From: Alphaproteobacteria bacterium
GTDB lineage: Bacteria; Pseudomonadota; Alphaproteobacteria; Rhizobiales; Hyphomicrobiaceae
Length of the DNA: 8,775 nt
Reading direction: 5' to 3'
NCBI GenBank assembly: GCA_022600335.1
Contig: JAHZKN010000210.1
Coordinates: 1-8,775, forward strand
Positions 1-5,336 of this stretch are shown here, in pieces. Below the pieces are notes generated by a model. That model saw only the letters and a program-made list of their open reading frames with translations. It was not told the origin of the DNA and made no database searches. The position numbers and the translations under genes are program-made. The first letter of the stretch is position 1. Each line of letters starts with the position of its first letter.

Positions 1-132
1 ACCGTCAGCCCAACGGTTGTGATGAATGAGGGACGCCAAAAACTCGCCGGCAATGTTGGCTATCGCTTGTTGGAAGCCAATGTCGAAGAATTGCTGCGCG
101 CACCGTCAGCGACCGAAGCAAGTTGGTGCTAG
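1..132 (+). CDS. C-terminal end of an unidentified protein (5' truncated by window edge)
   Basis: An open frame runs from the first base to a TAG at 130-132, giving 43 residues that include VVMNEGRQKLAGNVGYRL followed by an LLEANVEELLRA segment that looks helical. The composition is ordinary for coding DNA. I do not recognise the family from this tail and assign no function. The last seven residues (SATEASWC) look like a loose C-terminal extension. It lies 128 bases upstream of the C13 peptidase gene on the same strand. Co-transcription is possible but not shown, and no clear terminator follows it. Confidence 0.6.
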   Translation, partial: TVSPTVVMNEGRQKLAGNVGYRLLEANVEELLRAPSATEASWC

Positions 133-162
133 GTCACACATCATACGATCGCCTCGACACAA

Positions 163-172
163 GCCTTAAGGC
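163..172. promoter_or_regulatory. 10-bp palindrome upstream of the C13 peptidase gene (weak operator candidate)
   Basis: GCCTTAAGGC is a perfect 10-bp palindrome about 90 bases before the ATG at 261, in the 128-base gap between the two plus-strand genes. A second imperfect inverted repeat centred on CCATGG lies at 205-219. Perfect 10-bp palindromes are expected about eight or nine times by chance in a window this size, so position is the only reason to list it. I see no convincing -35/-10 pair in this gap. Confidence 0.15.
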
Positions 173-260
173 AAAACTAACCAGGTCTCTTGGCGCAAAT
201 TCAAGGTGTCCATGGCACCCTCTGCCGACGTAAATTCCCATGTGAACCGTCGGGACTGCT

Positions 261-1811
261 ATGACACAAACGCTTGCTGACCTCGCCACTGCGTTCAAAC
301 GCGCTCTGGCGCTTTGTTTCTTCCGAGTACCAAACGCGGACACGCCGCCTCCTGCTCTGACAACGATTGTCGTTCTATCTGTCGTGGCATTTGTTGCCGG
401 CGTTGGGATAGAGGCCACCTCAGCCGGCAACAATCTCGCCTTCAACGCCTATGGACTAAGCGCATGGTTCGCCGGTTGGGGGCTTATGATCTTTGCATTG
501 GTTGCCTTGGGAACCCGCAGTGATCCCGTCTCCCTGCTGCGGATCCTTATGGATCTATGCATGACGGGGCTGCTTTTTTACGGTATCTTTGGTGTCATCC
601 TGCTGACCAAACTTGGCGCCCCGGAAAATACCAACATCGATGCCTGGACATGGGCCGACTGCATCACGTGTCTCGGCGGTTTAGCAGCCGTTATCTGGGG
701 CATCGCTGTCACCTGCTTTATCGGACGCGTTTATTGGCAGCATAAGTTGCGCCTGCCTGGCCTGCGCCTACTCACAATTACGGTGCTGCCGCTTCTACTG
801 ATTCCGGCCCAGCCAACAATCTATGGCTCGGCGACGGATTGGTCGCGCTATGATGTTTGGGAACTTTGGAAGCACTACAAAGACGCACAAAAAACCTTAG
901 ATCAGGCCGCAGAGACCAACAGCTATCAGCCACCGTTTGACTATGAAGCTGCCATTTACCGCCAGCGCGATCTCGTGGAACGCATGCTGTCTGGCATTCA
1001 GCCCTCACATCAGTCAGACGATCCACAGATCTACTTCGTAGCCGCCGCACCCTACGCCTCTCAGGATGTTTTCAAACGGGAAGTCCTTGCCACCAAAGAT
1101 TTGTTCGACAGCCGTTTTGGTACGGCAGGGCGTTCAGCGATCTTGATCAACCATCAAGACACCGCCGTCACGTTGCCGATGGCCAACGCATCGAACCTTG
1201 AGACGATGCTCAACGGCGTTGCAAAATCAATGAATGTTGAGCGCGACGTGCTGGTGCTGTTTCTAACAACACATGGCAGCAAAGGTACGCTGTCGGTGTC
1301 GTTTCCGGGCTACACGTTTAATGACCTAACACCGGACGTTCTGGCCACCCTGTTGGATGAGTCCGGCATCAAGAACCGCGTGCTCATCCTGTCCGCATGC
1401 CATTCAGGAAGCTTCGTATCGCGGCTTGAAAACGCTGACACCATTATCATGACCGCAGCCCATGCTGACAAGACGTCGTTTGGTTGTTCAAACGAACGCA
1501 ACTGGACGTACTTTGGTGATGCCCTGTTTAATCAGGCCCTGCGCAAAACCTATTCGCTGGAAACTGCATTTGAACAGGCAAGTGCGACAATCAAAAAATG
1601 GGAGCAGCAAGACAATCTCACACCGTCTGAACCACAAATCTCCGTCGGCGCAGCTATGAAACAGAAGTGGGCGCACGTCGCCGCCGTCGTAGCTACAAAA
1701 CACAAGCCTTCACTCTTGAGATCTCTGTCCAGCGATGCCGCACGCCACCTCTTGCCTGGCGAATTACAGCCGCACACTGAGTTGGTGCAACATCAAGACG
1801 GTAGCCGGTAA
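261..1811 (+). CDS. Membrane-anchored C13 family (legumain/caspase-like) cysteine peptidase
   Basis: This 516-residue protein has a membrane half and a peptidase half. About five hydrophobic segments lie near residues 33-52, 68-84, 97-116, 134-156 and 168-183. After a linker of about 60 residues, a caspase-fold domain spans about 257-450. The domain opens with strand YFVAAAPYASQ and carries His338 in LFLTTHGSKG after a hydrophobic strand. Cys380 lies in VLILSACHSGSF. This His-Gly, then (Ala/Ser)-Cys order is the catalytic dyad signature of clan CD and matches peptidase C13, whose eukaryotic members (legumain, GPI8) cleave after Asn or Asp. Both catalytic residues are present, so activity is plausible; substrate and sidedness are unknown. 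With an odd number of helices and a cytoplasmic N-terminus, the peptidase would face the periplasm, which is inference. An in-frame TGA sits 18 bases before the ATG, which makes 261 the first usable start, though its Shine-Dalgarno (GGGA) is weak. No partner gene is adjacent. Confidence 0.88.
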   Translation: MTQTLADLATAFKRALALCFFRVPNADTPPPALTTIVVLSVVAFVAGVGIEATSAGNNLAFNAYGLSAWFAGWGLMIFALVALGTRSDPVSLLRILMDLCMTGLLFYGIFGVILLTKLGAPENTNIDAWTWADCITCLGGLAAVIWGIAVTCFIGRVYWQHKLRLPGLRLLTITVLPLLLIPAQPTIYGSATDWSRYDVWELWKHYKDAQKTLDQAAETNSYQPPFDYEAAIYRQRDLVERMLSGIQPSHQSDDPQIYFVAAAPYASQDVFKREVLATKDLFDSRFGTAGRSAILINHQDTAVTLPMANASNLETMLNGVAKSMNVERDVLVLFLTTHGSKGTLSVSFPGYTFNDLTPDVLATLLDESGIKNRVLILSACHSGSFVSRLENADTIIMTAAHADKTSFGCSNERNWTYFGDALFNQALRKTYSLETAFEQASATIKKWEQQDNLTPSEPQISVGAAMKQKWAHVAAVVATKHKPSLLRSLSSDAARHLLPGELQPHTELVQHQDGSR

Positions 1812-1854
1812 TCGCACAGCAAATGAGAGCATAAGCAAGTCTCCACCGCGCATT

Positions 1855-1923
1855 TTCTGGTAAATTTCGTTTTTCCTAACTCATATTCGGCAACAAACCC
1901 GTCACAAACGTGAATTCTGGTAA
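1855..1923 (+). repeat. Pair of 9-bp direct repeats TTCTGGTAA, 60 bp apart
   Basis: TTCTGGTAA occurs at 1855-1863 and again at 1915-1923, offset by 60 bases, in the noncoding stretch between the C13 peptidase gene and csp. The second copy ends just before the candidate csp promoter at 1931. The repeats could be regulator half-sites or chance. There is no third copy nearby. Confidence 0.25.
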
Positions 1924-1930
1924 TGTTGCC

Positions 1931-1959
1931 TTGTGTTCGCCGCCAATCACCTCTATATG
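1931..1959 (+). promoter_or_regulatory. Candidate promoter of the cold-shock gene
   Basis: TTGTGT (1931-1936) and TATATG (1954-1959) are separated by exactly 17 bases. Against sigma-70 consensus they match 3/6 and 4/6. Transcription from here would start near 1966 and give a leader of about 146 bases before the csp ATG, a length typical of cspA-type messages. The match is modest and experimentally untested. Confidence 0.35.
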
Positions 1960-1965
1960 CGGGCC

Positions 1966-2111
1966 ATCGACTTTGGCCGGACGACCGGGCCCCTACGTCT
2001 GCGATTGCTAGACGCACGTTCAGAACCCTTCCAAAAATCGACAAAACGAGTGCATGCGCTTTGCGCGTGGCAGCGCTCAAATGCAATCATGGACTTAGAA
2101 AAGGAAACTCC
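1966..2111 (+). promoter_or_regulatory. Probable long 5' leader of csp with a GC-rich hairpin
   Basis: No plausible gene occupies 1812-2111. The part nearest csp contains a 7-pair hairpin with loop TTT (2053-2059 with 2063-2069, one T-G wobble) and ends in a good ribosome-binding site, AAGGA at 2101-2105, 6 bases before the ATG. Long structured leaders are the usual site of cold-dependent control in the cspA family. Assigning that role here is inference, and I did not find a clear cold-box sequence. Confidence 0.4.
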
Positions 2112-2321
2112 ATGGATACCGGTACTGTTAAATTCTACAACAGCCAAAAAGGCTTCGGCTTTATCGCTCCAGACAACGGCGGCAAAGACGTTTTTGTTCA
2201 TGCGACCGCGCTTGAGCGCGCTGGCATGCATACTCTGTCTGAAGGCCAGAAAGTGTCCTTCGATACGGCTGAAGATGCCCGCAGCGGCAAGATCGCTGTC
2301 AATAACATTCAGGCTGCTTAA
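2112..2321 (+). CDS. cspA: CspA-family cold-shock protein
   Basis: This is a 69-residue single cold-shock domain protein, the family's normal length. It begins [18 protein letters not shown], with RNP1 (KGFGFI) at residues 13-18 and RNP2-like VFVH at 27-30. These are the aromatic surface strands that bind single-stranded RNA or DNA. The frame stays open upstream to 1923, but homology starts at this ATG, which has AAGGA six bases before it, so I chose 2112. Family members act as cytoplasmic RNA chaperones that melt mRNA structure, often induced by cold or in stationary phase; alphaproteobacteria carry several paralogues, so the symbol is family-level only. A strong terminator follows 58 bases after the stop, making this a monocistronic unit. 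Confidence 0.95.
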   Translation: MDTGTVKFYNSQKGFGFIAPDNGGKDVFVHATALERAGMHTLSEGQKVSFDTAEDARSGKIAVNNIQAA

Positions 2322-2379
2322 GCCTTTACGTATCGGCGGTTAGAACGCTACGGCCTTCTAAACCGCATCTGACGAAAAT

Positions 2380-2410
2380 AAAGCCGCTCTCAGCTGAGGG
2401 CGGCTTTTTT
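2380..2410. terminator. Bidirectional intrinsic terminator between csp and the converging zinc-finger gene
   Basis: A 9-pair stem with one T-G wobble (2383-2391 with 2396-2404) and loop AGCT is followed by TTTTTT on the plus strand, terminating csp. Read on the minus strand the same stem is followed by TTTATTTT, 52 bases past the stop of the TraR/DksA-type gene. One hairpin can therefore serve both converging genes. Confidence 0.9.
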
Positions 2411-2455
2411 GTTTGTCTGCCGGCACCGCAAAATTAGGCGTATAATTGCGCCAGT

Positions 2456-2791
2456 CTACTTTGCACAGTTGATGCACGTCGCCGCTGCTGGATTCAGGCG
2501 CAGGCGCTTTTCTGGGATGTCCTCATCACAGACGACACAGAGTCCAAAAGATCCATCAGCAACCCGCTGTAGTGCGGCTTCAATCTGTACAAGTTCAGCG
2601 GCGCGGTTGCGATCTTGAGCCAGCGCCATTTGCTGGCCTTGCAATGCATCAATACGCGAAACGCGCCCGACGCTGGCCTGATCAAGCGCCACGGTGTCTC
2701 GCGCTTCAGCGTTCATTGCACGCTCCGCCGCGATCTCAGCCTGGCGTTGGCGCAACGCCTCAGCCAGCTCGTTGACAACAGCCTCATCCAC
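2456..2791 (-). CDS. TraR/DksA-type C4 zinc-finger protein
   Basis: This 111-residue protein has a helical, coiled-coil-like body (about residues 5-78) followed by a zinc finger with Cys85, Cys88, Cys106 and Cys109 (C-x2-C-x17-C-x2-C), the TraR/DksA arrangement. The segment ALDQASVGRVSRIDALQGQQ occupies the place of the coiled-coil tip, which in DksA enters the RNA polymerase secondary channel. The protein is shorter than canonical DksA (about 150 residues) and resembles the short TraR/DksA-type proteins common in alphaproteobacteria. I chose the GTG at 2791: it has AGAGG at 2800-2804 with an 8-base spacer. A longer frame starting at 2911 would translate through a terminator hairpin and into the upstream gene. 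The role is probably transcriptional fine-tuning through RNA polymerase; the actual target is unknown. Confidence 0.88.
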   Translation of the reverse strand: MDEAVVNELAEALRQRQAEIAAERAMNAEARDTVALDQASVGRVSRIDALQGQQMALAQDRNRAAELVQIEAALQRVADGSFGLCVVCDEDIPEKRLRLNPAAATCINCAK

Positions 2792-2799
2792 GGTCTTGG

Positions 2800-2804
2800 C
2801 CTCT
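2800..2804 (-). promoter_or_regulatory. Ribosome-binding site that fixes the GTG start of the zinc-finger gene
   Basis: Minus-strand AGAGG is followed by 8 bases and then GTG at 2791. The same 8-base spacing recurs at several other minus-strand genes here, which supports this start over the upstream ATG-type start at 2911. Confidence 0.6.
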
Positions 2805-2822
2805 TGTCTGTTATCGAATGGG

Positions 2823-2853
2823 AAAAAGCGCAGCCCGTTACTTTGGGCTGCGC
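2823..2853 (-). terminator. Intrinsic terminator behind the four-helix membrane protein gene
   Basis: A perfect 9-pair stem, GCGCAGCCC with GGGCTGCGC (2828-2836 and 2845-2853), has an 8-base loop and is followed on the minus strand by TTTTT (2823-2827). It begins 21 bases after the stop at 2874 and ends 32 bases before the GTG of the zinc-finger gene. Expression of that gene therefore needs read-through or a promoter overlapping the hairpin. Confidence 0.88.
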
Positions 2854-2873
2854 CTCTCATCTCGCTGGCACCC

Positions 2874-3269
2874 TCACGAAAAGGCACACCACAGCAGGAC
2901 GACACCTGCAATCAGCACGGCAACTGACATGCCTTTGAGAAAACTCTCAGAACTGTACAGACCTTCAACCGCGCCAATGAACTTCTGACGTGCAGCAAGC
3001 AGCAGCACACCTTCTGCCAGCGCAATCCAGCCGATCAGCGATACAAATGCTGAGAGCCATGTGCTCCAGTCGTTATGGACCGCCACCATGGCCCCGCCAA
3101 TCGCGAACGCCATAACTGCTGCGAGATAGCCGAGCAGCGGCTGTTCTTTCAGATCTGTCAGCATTTTTGAAATGCCGTCACTATCGGTAAGCAGGCCAAT
3201 TCCGGCCGCCAGAAAATAGAGCCCGATCAGTGCAGCAAGTCCTTGAGTCAATGACAGTGCATCAAACAT
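2874..3269 (-). CDS. Small four-helix integral membrane protein of unknown function
   Basis: The 131-residue product starts MFDALSLTQGLAALIGLYF and has four hydrophobic segments at about residues 8-28, 46-66, 74-95 and 113-130. Only short loops separate them, so it should sit almost wholly in the inner membrane. I see no catalytic or ligand-binding motif and do not recognise a named family. Similar small four-helix proteins are usually annotated as DUF or hypothetical. The frame extends upstream to 3302, but ATG at 3269 has a consensus AGGAGG (3275-3280) five bases before it. It ends in its own terminator, so it is transcribed separately from, or upstream of, the zinc-finger gene. Confidence 0.8.
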   Translation of the reverse strand: MFDALSLTQGLAALIGLYFLAAGIGLLTDSDGISKMLTDLKEQPLLGYLAAVMAFAIGGAMVAVHNDWSTWLSAFVSLIGWIALAEGVLLLAARQKFIGAVEGLYSSESFLKGMSVAVLIAGVVLLWCAFS

Positions 3270-3274
3270 AGCAA

Positions 3275-3280
3275 CCTCCT
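3275..3280 (-). promoter_or_regulatory. Consensus Shine-Dalgarno AGGAGG of the four-helix protein
   Basis: AGGAGG on the minus strand sits 5 bases before the ATG at 3269. It argues against the longer frame that starts at 3302, whose first 11 residues would cover this site. Confidence 0.75.
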
Positions 3281-3339
3281 GAGTTTGAGCCCCAACGTAC
3301 AACTTAGATATGGGCAGGCGGCATGCAAACGTCCAGATC

Positions 3340-3358
3340 TACCGATCCAAAATCGGTA
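3340..3358. promoter_or_regulatory. Perfect 7-bp inverted repeat upstream of the four-helix protein gene
   Basis: TACCGAT and ATCGGTA flank CCAAA, about 70-90 bases upstream of the ATG at 3269. The place suits an operator for a dimeric regulator. A short repeat of this size can arise by chance, and no T-tract makes it a terminator. The rest of the 162-base gap to the desaturase stop shows no gene and no clear promoter. Confidence 0.25.
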
Positions 3359-3431
3359 TCAAAATGAGCAAAATCGTATCGTGAAACACACCTATGCAGG
3401 GCACGCTAGCAACGGTCGTGACACACCCGCT

Positions 3432-4469
3432 CTAGCGCGCGGCCGCCGTCGCCGTCACTTCGGCAATAGGCACCAAGCGCATCGCGGCCTGATCCCAGAG
3501 CCTTAGGCGGGCATACTTAAAGCTCTCCCACAACGTCACACGGCGCACGCCTGCCAGCTCTGGAAAATCCCGGAGCACATCTGGAAGCCGGTAAAACGGG
3601 ATGCGGCTATACAAGTGATGCACGTGGTGAATACCAATGTTGCCGGTTGCCCACCGTAAAATAGGAGGCAAATCGTAGTGCGAACTGCCGTGCAAGGCCG
3701 CTTCAAGATGGCTCCACTCACCACCTTCAGCCCAATACGTATCCTCAAACTGATGTTGAATATAAAAAAGCCAAACGCCAATCGATGCACTAAGGGCAAC
3801 AAGCGGCAAATGCACCATGAGGAATGCTTTCCAACCGACGAGCCACATCATGAGAGCAGTGAAAATCGCGATGCCAACGTTGGTTCCCATGGCAGAGAGC
3901 CACGGCCGCCATCCTCCAAGCAGCATGCCGCTTGGCAAGCGTTGTTCGAGGAGAAACAGATACGCGGGTCCAACACCAAACATAATGACCGGGTGACGGT
4001 ACAGCCGGTATACGATCTGACGCCAACGTGGCAGGGCATGATACTCGCTGATGGTCAACGTATCGATGTCCCCAACACCGCGCTTATCAAGGTTGCCAGA
4101 TGTTGCGTGATGAATGGCATGAGACCGCCGCCACACGTCATACGGTGTGCAGGTAAACACGCCGAGCACACGTCCAACCCAATCGTTGGTTGAAGGCTTT
4201 TGAAAATAGCCGCCATGACCACAGTCATGCTGAATAATAAATAGCCGCACGAGAAGAAATGCTGCAGGAATTAGAATGGCAAGTGTCAGCCAGTAGCTCA
4301 CCGACAACGCCGCCCATGCGGCCGCCCAAAGCGCCATCAACGGCACAACGGTGACAACAATTTCAATCACGCTGCGCTTCAGGTCTGGCTTGCGATATTT
4401 TGCTAAGAGTTTCATCCAGTCACGCGCAATTGTGGCGTCTGGCGCGCTAGGTGCCGGCGTGTCAGTCAA
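3432..4469 (-). CDS. Membrane fatty acid desaturase (DesA/omega-6-like, three histidine boxes)
   Basis: This diiron membrane enzyme should insert a double bond into acyl chains, probably of membrane lipids, using oxygen and an electron donor. Numbered from the TTG at 4469 (345 residues), the histidine boxes are HDCGH at 81-85, HAIHH at 117-121 and HHVHH at 281-285. Further conserved-looking segments are QHQFEDTYW at 238-246 and HGSSHYDLP at 260-268. Hydrophobic stretches lie at about 34-55, 59-79, 161-174, 195-213 and 215-237, the usual two membrane hairpins plus re-entrant parts. The pattern fits the delta-12/omega-6 acyl-lipid group, but regiospecificity cannot be read from sequence and a carotenoid or other hydroxylase-type substrate is less likely. 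Start choice: GAGGA at 4478-4482 is 8 bases from the TTG at 4469 but only 2 from the in-frame TTG at 4475; an upstream in-frame TAG rules out a much longer form. No ATG is available before Met21 of the 4475 frame. Confidence 0.92.
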   Translation of the reverse strand: MTDTPAPSAPDATIARDWMKLLAKYRKPDLKRSVIEIVVTVVPLMALWAAAWAALSVSYWLTLAILIPAAFLLVRLFIIQHDCGHGGYFQKPSTNDWVGRVLGVFTCTPYDVWRRSHAIHHATSGNLDKRGVGDIDTLTISEYHALPRWRQIVYRLYRHPVIMFGVGPAYLFLLEQRLPSGMLLGGWRPWLSAMGTNVGIAIFTALMMWLVGWKAFLMVHLPLVALSASIGVWLFYIQHQFEDTYWAEGGEWSHLEAALHGSSHYDLPPILRWATGNIGIHHVHHLYSRIPFYRLPDVLRDFPELAGVRRVTLWESFKYARLRLWDQAAMRLVPIAEVTATAAAR

Positions 4470-4537
4470 TGTCAAAGTCCTCAGATGATGCCCCGTTCTG
4501 GGAATCTACTTGCCGTGATTCCCCATCTTGGCCGGGA

Positions 4538-4568
4538 CCTTTGCAGGTCACCCCCCATTCTGCAAGGG
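4538..4568. promoter_or_regulatory. 9-bp inverted repeat in the probable desaturase leader
   Basis: CCTTTGCAG (4538-4546) pairs with CTGCAAGGG (4560-4568) over nine positions, one of them a wobble or mismatch depending on strand, around a 13-base C-rich (plus) or G-rich (minus) loop. It lies 69-99 bases upstream of the desaturase TTG. It could be an operator or an RNA hairpin in the leader. No T-run follows on either strand. Confidence 0.4.
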
Positions 4569-4635
4569 CACAACCCATCTGTTCCATGATGATTTGGCCG
4601 GTTGTGTGGTCTCAACATCAGCTTCGTGGATATTT

Positions 4636-4693
4636 GGGTTTGCCAGCGCCTGGTAGAGGCCTGTCACGGGCAGGCGCCAAAATGGCAAACACC
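4636..4693. ncRNA. Large two-part stem-loop; candidate leader RNA, small RNA or palindromic repeat
   Basis: Two perfect inverted segments nest: GTTTGCCA (4638-4645) with TGGCAAAC (4683-4690), and directly inside it GCGCCTG (4646-4652) with CAGGCGC (4671-4677). Together they make 15 Watson-Crick pairs with a single 5-base bulge (4678-4682). Two more G-C pairs can form outside past a bulged A4691. The apical loop is 18 bases. It is too extensive to be easily a chance match. No T-tract follows on either strand, so it is not a standard terminator. On the minus strand it lies 138 bases after the PH-like gene and about 165 bases before the desaturase start. Strand and function are not settled by the sequence. 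Confidence 0.5.
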
Positions 4694-4827
4694 CTGCCGA
4701 CCTGAAAATATTCAAAGAGAAATGAGGACCGCCGGGCAACCACTGCGCACAATAAGCGGACCTTGCATCGGCGATAAGGCAACCTATGCGAGAACTAAGA
4801 GGGCTGACCGGAGCACCGCGATTACAA

Positions 4828-4844
4828 CGCTCAAGACTTAAGCG
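4828..4844 (-). terminator. Weak hairpin overlapping the stop of the PH-like gene
   Basis: A 7-pair stem with one wobble and a 3-base loop spans the TGA stop of the PH-like protein (4831-4833). It is followed on the minus strand by TTGTAATC rather than a T-tract, so termination would be inefficient at best. Confidence 0.25.
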
Positions 4845-5265
4845 CACCTGCCAACGCCTGCGGTTCATCGCTGCCAATTAAAACTGTTTTGCCCGACTTA
4901 GTCGTGATCGCAACTGCATCCAATCCAGAAACGTTATACAGCCAACCTTTGGGCGTCATACGTATTCCCCACCCGTACCACCATTTGGTCCGTACCGGTT
5001 GCGCTGATGTGATTTCTGATCGAGCGATGGATTTGTTCCAAAATCCGGGCCCGAAAAACCAACGCAATTGGTCATCTGTCACTGCAACGGTAAGCGATGA
5101 AAACAACCAGCCTGCAGCAAGCAGAACGGCGCTGAGAACATAAAGAAGCCGATTCACCGCTGGGACATCGACCGCGGCAACTGCAAGAATAAAGGTCAAG
5201 AGTGCAAGCACCAGAAACAGCGGCAAGAGATACGTCGCGCGCTGCGTGTGTTGATAGTGCGCCAT
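4831..5265 (-). CDS. Two-pass membrane protein with a PH-like C-terminal domain
   Basis: The 144-residue product has two hydrophobic helices at about 11-32 and 37-58, then a soluble beta-rich part. That part has the pattern LTVAVTDDQLRWFFGPGF, WWYGWGIR (95-102), GWLYNVSGLDAVAI and GKTVLIGSDEPQALAGAL. This two-helix hairpin plus a domain with alternating beta strands and a closing helix resembles the bacterial PH-domain proteins of unknown function; I recognise the general type, not a named family. It probably sits in the inner membrane with the domain in the cytoplasm. The ATG at 5265 has AGGAG at 5274-5278, 8 bases upstream. It lies 59 bases after bpt on the same strand, but a terminator sits between them. 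Confidence 0.78.
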   Translation of the reverse strand: MAHYQHTQRATYLLPLFLVLALLTFILAVAAVDVPAVNRLLYVLSAVLLAAGWLFSSLTVAVTDDQLRWFFGPGFWNKSIARSEITSAQPVRTKWWYGWGIRMTPKGWLYNVSGLDAVAITTKSGKTVLIGSDEPQALAGALKS

Positions 5266-5307
5266 AGCTTAGGCTCCTGGGGAGATGAGACACACAGTCC
5301 CTTGCAC

Positions 5308-5336
5308 AAAAACAGAACCTGAAATCAGGCTTCTGT
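5308..5336 (-). terminator. Intrinsic terminator overlapping the bpt stop codon
   Basis: On the minus strand ACAGAAGCCTGA pairs with TCAGGTTCTGT (plus-strand 5325-5336 with 5312-5322). The 11 pairs contain one bulged G and a very tight loop, and TTTTT (5308-5312) follows. The 5' arm includes the last codons and the TGA of bpt (5325-5327), so a translating ribosome at the stop would cover half the stem. Confidence 0.8.

Larger units (their letters stand above)
4476..4830. other. 355-base gene-free, structured stretch upstream of the desaturase
   Basis: No credible gene lies here. The only sizeable frame (4548-4877, minus) overlaps the 3' end of the PH-like gene, has no recognisable protein features and translates straight through both inverted repeats. 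The stretch holds the desaturase Shine-Dalgarno (4478-4482), an inverted repeat at 4538-4568 and a large two-part hairpin at 4636-4693. I found no tRNA, no intrinsic terminator with a T-tract and no clear sigma-70 promoter. Confidence 0.6.

Noticed and set aside
134..445. 103-codon minus-strand frame over the start of the C13 peptidase gene
   Set aside because: It is antisense to a well-supported gene and has no recognisable motifs.
1923..2111. N-terminal extension of the cold-shock protein
   Set aside because: Cold-shock homology and a good ribosome-binding site both start at 2112; the extra residues look like translated leader.
2441..2446. Perfect TATAAT on the plus strand after the csp terminator
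   Set aside because: No -35 element at a usable distance, and it would drive transcription against the converging zinc-finger gene with no gene downstream.
2792..2911. Longer form of the TraR/DksA-type protein starting at 2911
   Set aside because: It would overlap the upstream gene's 3' end and include a terminator hairpin; GTG at 2791 has a correctly spaced Shine-Dalgarno.
4548..4877. 109-codon minus-strand frame across the gap before the desaturase
   Set aside because: It overlaps the 3' end of the PH-like gene, runs through two inverted repeats, lacks a Shine-Dalgarno and shows no protein-like features.
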